Assembly: GCF_002188465.1 (NCBI RefSeq) | Contig: NZ_NINW01000003.1 | Location: 62,001 to 126,000, forward strand | From: Pigmentiphaga sp. NML080357 | GTDB taxonomy: Bacteria; Pseudomonadota; Gammaproteobacteria; Burkholderiales; Burkholderiaceae_B | Length of the DNA: 64,000 nt | Reading direction: 5' to 3' | Shown: piece by piece, positions 16,994 to 24,445 of the stretch | How the letters are laid out: each line of letters starts with the position of its first letter | Numbering within the stretch: position 1 is the stretch's first letter | Made by a program: the position numbers and the translations under genes | Notes under the pieces: model-generated | The model's database searches: none | What the model was told of the DNA's origin: nothing | Seen by the model: the letters and a program-made list of their open reading frames with translations, nothing else

Positions 16994-17941
16994 CTATTGG
17001 GTCAGGTTCAGCGTGGGAATGAGCTGGCCCTTGGCGCGATAGTCCGCGGCGATGCGGCCGGTGAACGCCCGGCGATCCAGGTACTCCGACATCTGGAACT
17101 GCTTTTTCGCCAGTTCCTGGTAGTCCGGGTCGTGCACGGCCTTGTCGCAGGCCGACTCCAGCCTGTCGATCACGTCGGCAGGCGTACCCGCACGCACGAA
17201 CAGCCCGCCATAGCCGGAAGGCGCGATGGGATATCCCAATTCGGCGCTGGTCGGCACATTGGGAAACTCCGGCAGCCGCTTGGAGGCAAACACCAGCAGC
17301 GGCTGCAACTTCTGGGTGGCAACCATCGCCGTAGTCACCGACCCCAGGGCGACCTGGCCGCTCAGCAATTGCGGCGCCATTTGCGCCTCGCCCTGATAAG
17401 GCACGTCGCGCAGGTCCAGTCCGGCGGCACGCCAGAGTTCGAGCGCCGACAGATGCGGCGACGAGGCGGGCCCGGGATGGCCATAGGTGATCGCGCCCGG
17501 CTGGGCGCGCGCGGCGGCCCGCAGTGCCTCGAAGTCCTTATAGGGGGACTTGGGGCTGGCCGCAATGAAGAATGAATTCTCGAACGTCTGGCATACCGGT
17601 ACGATGTCGGCCGGGGAAAATGGCATGTTCTTCATGCGATGGGGCTGTACCGTCAGCGGCGTCACGACGCTATAGGCCAGGGTATGCCCGTCGGCCGGCC
17701 CCCCGGCCAGCGAGGCCATGGCTACCACGCCGCCCGCTCCCGCACGATTGACCACGACGACCTGTTGCCGAAGCTGCTTGCCGAGAGCTACGGCGAAGCC
17801 TCGCGCCATGATGTCCACCACGCCGCCCGCCGTGAACGGCACGAGCAGCTCCGTCGCCTGGCCCGGCGACTGGGCCTGCGCGGCTCCCGCCAGCAGGCTC
17901 GCGCCCGCCGCGCAGGCCAGCATATGTCGCATCTTGTTCAT
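16994..17941 (-). CDS. Bug-family periplasmic substrate-binding protein
   Basis: A 315-residue binding protein with signal peptide MRHMLACAAGASLLAGAAQA. The mature part carries ATELLVPFTAGGVVDIMARG, VVVNRAGAGGVVAMASLAGG, GPADGHTLAYSV, PASSPHLSALELW and VPYQGEAQMAPQLLSG. It is the last gene of the aromatic pathway unit that starts at 22230, 49 bp after the FAD monooxygenase. It presumably binds the aromatic or heterocyclic acid degraded by that operon. Confidence 0.92.
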   Translation of the reverse strand: MNKMRHMLACAAGASLLAGAAQAQSPGQATELLVPFTAGGVVDIMARGFAVALGKQLRQQVVVVNRAGAGGVVAMASLAGGPADGHTLAYSVVTPLTVQPHRMKNMPFSPADIVPVCQTFENSFFIAASPKSPYKDFEALRAAARAQPGAITYGHPGPASSPHLSALELWRAAGLDLRDVPYQGEAQMAPQLLSGQVALGSVTTAMVATQKLQPLLVFASKRLPEFPNVPTSAELGYPIAPSGYGGLFVRAGTPADVIDRLESACDKAVHDPDYQELAKKQFQMSEYLDRRAFTGRIAADYRAKGQLIPTLNLTQ

Positions 17942-17990
17942 GTCTCCACTCCTTCTGGTGCATCTCTGGATAGGCCGGCCTGGGCCGGCG

Positions 17991-19121
17991 TCAAATGGGG
18001 GCGGCCACCGTCAGCCTGGCCTGCCCGAGCAAATCGAAAAGATCGAGACCGGGTTCACGCCCCTGTTCGAACTCCCCTATGCGGAATGAAGCGTCCTGAA
18101 TGAAAGTGGCACGCTCGAATCGACGCTGCATGTAGACGTCGGTCAACACGTTCCAGGGCAACCCTTGCCGCACCAGGTCTCCCAGCACGACAGCATCCTC
18201 GATGGCCATTGCTGCGCCCTGACCGAGATGGGGAGTGGATGCATGCGCGGCATCGCCGATCAGGACGACTCGTCCGCGATGCCAGGGAGGCCGCATCATC
18301 ACGACTTCCAGGGGCCGGTAAACCACTTTCGCGGGATCATCGATGGCAGCCAGCAGCTCCGGCACCATGCCGCCGAAATCAGCCAGCCTCTCCTTCAGCA
18401 AGACATGCAGCCGTTGAACGGGCATCACCGTGCCGGGATCTTCCTGCGTGACCAGCAGCAGATACATCAGCTCCCGACTAATGGGAATGAAGCCGGCCTT
18501 GCTCCGCGCCCCCACCATCATCGCGCCCCAGGTCATCCCGTCCGGCCTCGGCATCATGACCCGCCACACGCTCTGGCCCGTGGGCCGGGCGCGCAAGTCC
18601 TGGCCGAACACATTGCGCCGCAGCCAGGAATAAATGCCGTCGGCTCCGACCACCATCGCATAGCGCTCCCGCCTGCCGTCGCTCAGGACGACGCTCGCCT
18701 CCTGATCGCCTTGCTCCAGGGAATGGATGGCGCATCCGGCCCGCAGTACCGCCCCGGCTTCGCGCGCGGCGGACACCAGGATTTCGTGCAGCGCGCGGCG
18801 GGCGATGCCGTTATAGGCGGGACGGTCCGGGCCCGCCACCTTGGGGCCCGCCACGTCCTGCAGCAACCGCCCTTCGGCCGTCATGTAGCGATAACTGTCA
18901 TAGCCGAATCCCTTGGCCAGGCATTGCTCTGCCACGCCCAGCGCATCCAGTGCCCGCAGAGCATTGGCGGGCTGGATGATGCCGACGCCGGCTACGTCCC
19001 AGGTGGGCTTGATCTCCAGCACGTCGACCTCGCACCCCGCCCGGCGCAGCGCAATCGCGGCCGCCAGCCCGCCGATGCCGCCGCCGGCCACCAGGACGCG
19101 GGAATAGTCCTCGCGCTTCAT
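17991..19121 (-). CDS. FAD-dependent aromatic-ring monooxygenase (salicylate hydroxylase-like)
   Basis: This 376-residue single-component flavoprotein hydroxylase has the Rossmann GxGxxG-type motif AGGGIGGLAAAIALRRAG (12-29) and the DG motif VVGADGIYSWLRRNVFG. It also has the GD motif VVLIGDAAHASTPHLGQGAA, all typical of group A monooxygenases such as salicylate or 6-hydroxynicotinate hydroxylases. The start (19121) overlaps the amidohydrolase stop by four bases. It probably converts the imported aromatic acid to a dihydroxylated ring that the VOC dioxygenase cleaves. The exact substrate is not readable. Confidence 0.88.
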   Translation of the reverse strand: MKREDYSRVLVAGGGIGGLAAAIALRRAGCEVDVLEIKPTWDVAGVGIIQPANALRALDALGVAEQCLAKGFGYDSYRYMTAEGRLLQDVAGPKVAGPDRPAYNGIARRALHEILVSAAREAGAVLRAGCAIHSLEQGDQEASVVLSDGRRERYAMVVGADGIYSWLRRNVFGQDLRARPTGQSVWRVMMPRPDGMTWGAMMVGARSKAGFIPISRELMYLLLVTQEDPGTVMPVQRLHVLLKERLADFGGMVPELLAAIDDPAKVVYRPLEVVMMRPPWHRGRVVLIGDAAHASTPHLGQGAAMAIEDAVVLGDLVRQGLPWNVLTDVYMQRRFERATFIQDASFRIGEFEQGREPGLDLFDLLGQARLTVAAPI

Positions 19122-20245
19122 GCTTTCACTCCCGTGGAAAGGCGCGCGCGGGCCGCGGCCAGGGCGGGATGGTCGGCGGGCAGGCCCAGCAGTTCGATCG
19201 CGTTGCGGCCAAGTACGGCCTCGATATCGGCCGACCCCAGGCACGTGCCGCGCAGCAGTTCATGCAAGGCGTACTCTCCCATGTCGAACGGATAGTCCGT
19301 CCCCGCGACGATCCGCCGAACGCCCGCCACCCGTGCCAGTTCATCAAGCGCTTCCGCCCGGAACACGACGGTGTCGTACCAGATCCTGCGCAGATAGTCG
19401 CTGGGCATCGCGCGGCAGGCGCCCGCTTCCGGCCGGACACCATGGGCGTGGTCGGAACGTCCGATGGCGAAAGGCAGGTAGCCTCCACCGTGGGCCGCGC
19501 AAAGCCTCAGGCCGGGATAGCGGTCCAGCACACCACCGAATATCAGCTGCGACAAGGCGACCGTCGTCTCCAATGGCTGTCCGATGATATTGGCCAGGTA
19601 ATACCGGTTGACCCGCTCGCCCAGCGACGTTCCCAGGGGATGCAGGAACACCACGCATTGCAGGCGCTGCGCCTCGGCCCAGAACGGATCCAGTTCGGGG
19701 TCGTCCAGGCCGCGTCCCGTCGGATCGGACGAAATCTCGACGCCAAGCAATCCACGCCGCTCGACGGCATCGCGCAATTGGGACACCGCCAGCGCTGGAT
19801 GCTGCAGGGCCACCGCCCCGAGGCCGAGGAAACGTTCGGGATGCGCGGCGCACGCCCGAACGATGCCCGCGTTCTGCGTTTCCACCAGTCGCGCCGCCAG
19901 CTCCTCATCCGCCCACGGGTAATACTGGGTGGGGGAAGGGCTCAGCACCTGTATGTCGATGCCCAGGCGATCCATGTCCTCCAGGCGCCGGCCGACGTCG
20001 CGCAGGCGCTCACCGATCTGCTCGCGCATGGCCTGGTTGTGGGCGTGGGAAGCCTGGCCCAGCAGCGCGGCCTGCAAGGCCGGTTCGCGTCGCTTTTCCT
20101 CGCGCTCCGCGACCAGCTCCTCGACCTGGGGGACCAGCAGATGGCAGTGCATGTCCACGGTGAGGTAGGGAAAACGGGCGACGGGCCGCGATCCGCCGAC
20201 GCCGACTCCCGGGCGGTGGTGGCCGCAACAATGGCACAGCATCAT
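19118..20245 (-). CDS. Amidohydrolase-superfamily decarboxylase/hydrolase (ACMSD-like)
   Basis: A 375-residue metal-dependent TIM-barrel protein. The first-strand metal motif is MHCHLLVP (HxH), later ligands are in FLHPLG and AAHGGGYLPFAIGR, and GTDYPFDMGEYAL supplies the final Asp. These match the ACMSD/gamma-resorcylate-decarboxylase group, which removes carboxylates from ring-cleavage products or dihydroxybenzoates. The N-terminus is odd: MMLCHCCGHH, a Cys/His cluster about 20 residues before the usual start. The ATG pair at 20242-20245 follows GGAG with 7-nt spacing, so this extension looks real. Confidence 0.85.
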   Translation of the reverse strand: MMLCHCCGHHRPGVGVGGSRPVARFPYLTVDMHCHLLVPQVEELVAEREEKRREPALQAALLGQASHAHNQAMREQIGERLRDVGRRLEDMDRLGIDIQVLSPSPTQYYPWADEELAARLVETQNAGIVRACAAHPERFLGLGAVALQHPALAVSQLRDAVERRGLLGVEISSDPTGRGLDDPELDPFWAEAQRLQCVVFLHPLGTSLGERVNRYYLANIIGQPLETTVALSQLIFGGVLDRYPGLRLCAAHGGGYLPFAIGRSDHAHGVRPEAGACRAMPSDYLRRIWYDTVVFRAEALDELARVAGVRRIVAGTDYPFDMGEYALHELLRGTCLGSADIEAVLGRNAIELLGLPADHPALAAARARLSTGVKA

Positions 20246-20246
20246 C

Positions 20247-21227
20247 TCAGGTCTCCTTCCGGCGGCGATACGCGGCCAGATCGGGGATGTCGACGTCGTC
20301 CTCGGAAGCCAGGACGCGGACCAGCGGGGCCGCCGGCTCCTGCATGAACGCCGGCAGGTTGGAACACCAGCTGATGAAGCCGAATTTCGGGTCCCACTCA
20401 CGCGGCTGCCAGTGGTCGTCCAGATAGTCGGTGTCGGCGCCGTACTCGATCTCTCCGCCCGCGGGACAGTCCAGGTAATAGAACAGCGCGGAAGCGATGC
20501 GGTGGCGGCCGACGCCCAGCTTGCTGCGGTATCCGCGGCGAGCCATGTGGTTGGCGCCGGCCATCAGTTCGTCGATGTCCTCGACACCGAAGCAGGCGTG
20601 CAGGAAACCCGCCGAGCCAGGTGCGTGATAGTGGCAGTTCTGAAGAAACAGCGTGTGATGTTCCGGCGCCCCGTCGGCGCGCAGGAACACGCCCAGGCCG
20701 CGCGAATGGTCGGACAGCCGGAAACCCAGGCGATGGCGAAAGAAGTCCCACGAGGCCTTGTAGTCGTCGACGCCATACACCACGTGGTTGATGGTCCGGG
20801 GCAGCGCCCGTTCGCGCCATTTGCGCCAGGTATCGAGCCGCCGTACCCGTCCGGGCGCGTTGACCGGATCCGGCGCGCACATGACCGGCCGCCGGTCGAA
20901 GAGCGCCAGGCCCATCGTCATGCCGCAGTCGGAATCGAACCAGCAGGTGCCGTCGCCATCGCACTCGACCGGCCGATCCCGGGCCAGCCCGGCAACCAGC
21001 GCATCCAGGCTGGCGCGCGTGTCGACTCCCCAGACCGTCCGCACCCCACCGTCGGCGGGCGGCGCCGATACCCGGCGCAGCGTCACGCCGGCGCCATCGG
21101 GCAACGCGAAACGAATGTCCGCATCGTCCGAAGCCACCGGCACCAAGCCGAACTCCTGCATGAAGGCGGCACAGGTGCCCAGATCCTCCACGTGATAGAT
21201 CAAGGAATGAATACCGACGATGGCCAT
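20247..21227 (-). CDS. VOC-family extradiol-type dioxygenase
   Basis: This 326-residue two-domain vicinal-oxygen-chelate protein has an N-terminal module (IVGIHSLIYHVEDLGTCAAF) and a C-terminal catalytic module. Likely metal ligands are a His in TINHVVYGVDD, a His in GFLHACFGVEDID and a Glu in GGEIEYGADTDY, spaced as in type I extradiol dioxygenases. It is followed one base later by the amidohydrolase and preceded one base after the FAH stop, so the genes are tightly coupled. It probably opens the ring of a catechol-like intermediate made by the FAD monooxygenase. Confidence 0.87.
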   Translation of the reverse strand: MAIVGIHSLIYHVEDLGTCAAFMQEFGLVPVASDDADIRFALPDGAGVTLRRVSAPPADGGVRTVWGVDTRASLDALVAGLARDRPVECDGDGTCWFDSDCGMTMGLALFDRRPVMCAPDPVNAPGRVRRLDTWRKWRERALPRTINHVVYGVDDYKASWDFFRHRLGFRLSDHSRGLGVFLRADGAPEHHTLFLQNCHYHAPGSAGFLHACFGVEDIDELMAGANHMARRGYRSKLGVGRHRIASALFYYLDCPAGGEIEYGADTDYLDDHWQPREWDPKFGFISWCSNLPAFMQEPAAPLVRVLASEDDVDIPDLAAYRRRKET

Positions 21228-21228
21228 A

Positions 21229-22230
21229 TCAGTCTCCTTCCGCCACGCAACGGTTGCGCTGGGTGCCCATGCCGGATATGTGGCCTTCCATGATGTCGCC
21301 GTCCCTCAGGAAGCGGCCATGGTGCATGCCGTTGCCCGCCGGCGATCCCGTCGCCAGGAGGTCGCCCGGCTGGAGGCGGACATAGGCACTGACATACTCG
21401 ATCTGCCGCGCCACGTCGAACAGCATGTCCGCGGTACTTTCCGACTGCATCACGTCGCCATTGAGGCGGAACTCGATGTGCAGATCCTGGGGGTCCGGCA
21501 CGTGGCGCGCCGGCAGCAGAAAGGGGCCGCAGGGCATGAAGCCCGGACCACTCTTGGCCCGCAGCCAGTCGGACCCCAGCGACTTGATATCCGGCCGGTA
21601 GACCAGCTCCCTTCGGGTGAGGTCGTTCACCACCGTATAGCCAGCCACGACCTCCAGCGCTTTGTCGCGGGGCACGCGCCACGCCTGACGGCCGATGACC
21701 ACGCCCAATTCCAGTTCCCAGTCGAACTGCTCGGCATCGCGCGGAACCACAACCGGGTCGAATGGGCCGCACAGCGCACCGCTTAGCTTGGGGAAGGCGT
21801 AGGGAAGGCCGACACGCGCCCGCTCATCGGTACGGCGGGCGACATGCTCGCGCCGCTCTTCGACGGTCATTCCCTCGGTATCCGCGCCTGCCCCCTGGGC
21901 TACGACCAGATCGATGACGTGCTTGCGGTAGTTCGCGCCGGTGCAGATGATCTGGCGCGGGGCGACCGGCGCGTGGACGCGCAGCCGATCCAGGGAAAGT
22001 CCCGTGGGCAAGCCCCGCAGACGCGCGAGAATCTCGTCGACGGTTGCCAGGCCTTCGTCCCAGTTCTCCAGCATATGGGCGACCGAAACGGCGCGCCAGG
22101 GCAATCCGGCGGCGCGGGCAAGCGCCGGCACGGGGTGGACCAGGGACTCGTCCAGGACGAGCCCGACGAACGTCTCTTCGCCCGGGCCGGTGAAAGTGCC
22201 CAGGGCATAGGCGGGCAAATCGGTCGGCAT
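21229..22230 (-). CDS. Fumarylacetoacetate hydrolase-family enzyme
   Basis: A 333-residue FAH-fold protein. The catalytic domain contains ICTGANYRKHV, the metal-binding QFDWELELGVVIGR, YTVVNDLTRREL, SGPGFMPCGPF, and the closing LQPGDLLATGSPAGNG. The family hydrolyses C-C bonds of acylpyruvates or hydrates and decarboxylates 2-oxo acids, typical late steps after ring cleavage. It is the first gene of a five-gene minus-strand unit and is divergent from a LysR regulator with a palindromic site between them. Confidence 0.9.
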   Translation of the reverse strand: MPTDLPAYALGTFTGPGEETFVGLVLDESLVHPVPALARAAGLPWRAVSVAHMLENWDEGLATVDEILARLRGLPTGLSLDRLRVHAPVAPRQIICTGANYRKHVIDLVVAQGAGADTEGMTVEERREHVARRTDERARVGLPYAFPKLSGALCGPFDPVVVPRDAEQFDWELELGVVIGRQAWRVPRDKALEVVAGYTVVNDLTRRELVYRPDIKSLGSDWLRAKSGPGFMPCGPFLLPARHVPDPQDLHIEFRLNGDVMQSESTADMLFDVARQIEYVSAYVRLQPGDLLATGSPAGNGMHHGRFLRDGDIMEGHISGMGTQRNRCVAEGD

Positions 22231-22292
22231 TTCTTCGTTTCCATTGGTCGGTGTATTGCCGTCATCCTAGTGACGCGCGTAGCATCTAACCA

Positions 22293-22316
22293 ATGAATTC
22301 GTTGAATCCAATTCAT
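22293..22316. promoter_or_regulatory. Palindromic LysR-type operator candidate
   Basis: ATGAATT (22293-22299) and AATTCAT (22310-22316) form a perfect inverted repeat with a 10-bp spacer in the 104-bp gap between the divergent FAH and LysR genes. Position and symmetry fit a LysR-type recognition site. Confidence 0.6.
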
Positions 22317-22334
22317 CCACAGAACAAATAGATC

Positions 22335-23282
22335 ATGCGCTACCATAAGCTCGATCTGAATCTGCTGGTGGCACTGGATGCGCTACTGGAGGAAGGCAAT
22401 GTGTCCCGGGCGGCCGAACGGATCTATCTCAGCCAACCGGCCATGAGCAGTGCGCTGGCCCGGCTGCGCGAACACTTCGGCGACCAGTTGCTGGTGCCGA
22501 TCGGCCGCCGCATGGTCCTGACCGAGCGGGCGCAGACGCTGCGTGGAGAAGTCCGCGCGATCTTGCTGCGCATCCAGCAGGTCACGCAGCCACTGGGGGG
22601 CTTCGATCCGGCGAACGCTGAGCGCACCTTTTCGATTGCCGCGTCGGATTACTTCTCGATAGTGGTGCTTCCCCATCTGCTGGCCTATTGCAGCCAGCAC
22701 GCACCGGGCGTGCACCTGGACGTCTACCCGCTCAGCCCGCGGCTGTCCGAGGGTCTGGAACGCGGCGACATCGACCTGTTGATCGTTCCGAGCATCTACG
22801 CTTTGCCAGACTATCCCCAATCCACGCTGTTCGAAGATCCATGGGTCGCGGCGGCGTGGTCGGATAATCCGCTGATCGGCGACACCCTGGACGAAGAGCG
22901 GTATTTCGCGTTGGAACACGTCATCAAGCGGGAGAATCACGCCATGTTTCCGCCGCTGGACGAGCGCATGCTGAGCGGACTCAAACGCCGGCGCAAGGTG
23001 GCCAGCAGCGTGCCCCAGTACAGTCTGCTGCCCATGTGCCTGCCGGGCACTCCCTATCTGGCCACGGTGCAGGCGGGGTTGGCCCGGCTCTACGCGCAAT
23101 GGCTACCGCTGCGGCTCATGGCGCTGCCGCTGGCCATCCCGCCCTTGATCGAAATCATGCAATGGCCGCACCACAAGATTGGCGACCATGGGATCCGCTG
23201 GCTGCGGGAAAGCGTAGCCCACGTGTGCGCAAGCCGGTTCGCGCGAGGCGAGCCGCGCGAGGCCTTTTCCCCGCAATCCTAG
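22335..23282 (+). CDS. LysR-family transcriptional regulator
   Basis: The 315-residue protein has the LysR N-terminal helix-turn-helix (LDLNLLVALDALLEEGNVSR, AAERIYLSQPAMSSALARLR, about residues 6-65). A periplasmic-binding-like effector domain follows. The style (HKLDLNLLVAL, FEDPWVAAAWSDNP) is that of the NodD/NahR/LinR-like subgroup that senses aromatic compounds. It is divergent from the aromatic operon at 22230 and likely activates it. Its stop lies in a CTAG that also serves as the rodA stop on the other strand. Confidence 0.93.
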   Translation: MRYHKLDLNLLVALDALLEEGNVSRAAERIYLSQPAMSSALARLREHFGDQLLVPIGRRMVLTERAQTLRGEVRAILLRIQQVTQPLGGFDPANAERTFSIAASDYFSIVVLPHLLAYCSQHAPGVHLDVYPLSPRLSEGLERGDIDLLIVPSIYALPDYPQSTLFEDPWVAAAWSDNPLIGDTLDEERYFALEHVIKRENHAMFPPLDERMLSGLKRRRKVASSVPQYSLLPMCLPGTPYLATVQAGLARLYAQWLPLRLMALPLAIPPLIEIMQWPHHKIGDHGIRWLRESVAHVCASRFARGEPREAFSPQS

Positions 23283-24445
23283 CTCTGCACCAGCGCCCGG
23301 TGCCGCTGTATCCCCATCAGGATCCCGGCTGCGCAGCCCAGCGTGAGCAGCGCCGTGCCGCCGTAGCTCATGAAGGGCAGCGGGACGCCCACCACGGGCA
23401 GGATTCCGCTCACCATGCCCATGTTGACGAAGGCATAGACGAAGAAAACCATGGTCAGCGCACCGGCGAGCAGGCGCGAGAAGACGGTGGGCGCGTTCGC
23501 GGCGATGGCCAGCCCGCGGATCAGCAGCAGCAGGTAGAGGAACAACAGCAACAGGTTGCCGACGAAGCCGAACTCCTCCGCGAAGACGGCGAAGATGAAG
23601 TCGGTGGTGCGCTCGGGAATGAAATCCAGGTGGGTCTGCGTGCCCTGCATGTAGCCCTTGCCCAGCATGCCGCCCGAGCCGACGGCGATGGCGGACTGGA
23701 TGGTGTGGAAGCCCTTGCCCAGCGGATCGGAAGCGGGGTTGAGCAAGGTGCAGACACGGTGCTTCTGGTAGTCGTGCAGCACCACCCAGTCCAGGCCGTC
23801 CTCGCACAGGGTGTCCTCCAGCGTGACCAGCGTCCCCAGGCCGATCACGCTGACCAGGGTGATCGGCACCAGCAGGCGGAACGACAGGCCGGCGAAGAAC
23901 AGGACGAAGAAGCCCGCACCGAACACCAGCAGCGCGGTCCCCAGGTCGGGCTGCAGCACGATCAGCGAGAACGGCGTCAGCATGAGGACGGCGGCCACGA
24001 CGAAGTCGCGCACGCGCAGGGCACCCTGGTGCTTGTGGAAGTACCAGGCCAGCATCATCGGCACGGCAATCTTCATCATTTCGGACGGCTGGATGCGCGT
24101 GAACCCCAGGTTCAGCCAGCGGGTCGCGCCCTTGCTGGTTTCGCCGGCGACCTCGACCCCGAACAGCAGGACCAGCCCCACCAGGTAGACGGGCACGGCC
24201 AGCCGCATCAGCGTATGCGGGGAGAGCTGCGCCAGCAGCCACATGGCCAGCAAGGCAATGCCGTAGTTGCGGAGCTGGTCGGCGAAGCGGCCGTCGAAGC
24301 CGCCGCCCGCCGAATACATGGACATCAGGCCGATGCCGGCCAGCGCGACCAGGATCAGGAGCATCGGTCCGTCGAACACGGAGACCGTGCGCGCCATGAC
24401 CGACCGCCAGGTCAGGCGGTTGAACAGGCCCGGATTGTCAATCAC
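23279..24445 (-). CDS. rodA: Rod-shape peptidoglycan glycosyltransferase RodA
   Basis: A 388-residue SEDS-family membrane protein with about ten transmembrane segments that polymerises glycan strands with PBP2 during cell elongation. Landmarks are GATRWLNLGFTRIQPSEMMK, IVLQPDLGTALLVFGAG, ERTTDFIFAVFAEEFGFVGN and LPFMSYGGTALLTLG. I start at the GTG at 24445, which overlaps the mrdA stop. An internal ATG (MARTVSVFDG, 24397) is an alternative. It is the last gene of the mre/mrd operon. Confidence 0.96.
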   Translation of the reverse strand: MIDNPGLFNRLTWRSVMARTVSVFDGPMLLILVALAGIGLMSMYSAGGGFDGRFADQLRNYGIALLAMWLLAQLSPHTLMRLAVPVYLVGLVLLFGVEVAGETSKGATRWLNLGFTRIQPSEMMKIAVPMMLAWYFHKHQGALRVRDFVVAAVLMLTPFSLIVLQPDLGTALLVFGAGFFVLFFAGLSFRLLVPITLVSVIGLGTLVTLEDTLCEDGLDWVVLHDYQKHRVCTLLNPASDPLGKGFHTIQSAIAVGSGGMLGKGYMQGTQTHLDFIPERTTDFIFAVFAEEFGFVGNLLLLFLYLLLLIRGLAIAANAPTVFSRLLAGALTMVFFVYAFVNMGMVSGILPVVGVPLPFMSYGGTALLTLGCAAGILMGIQRHRALVQS

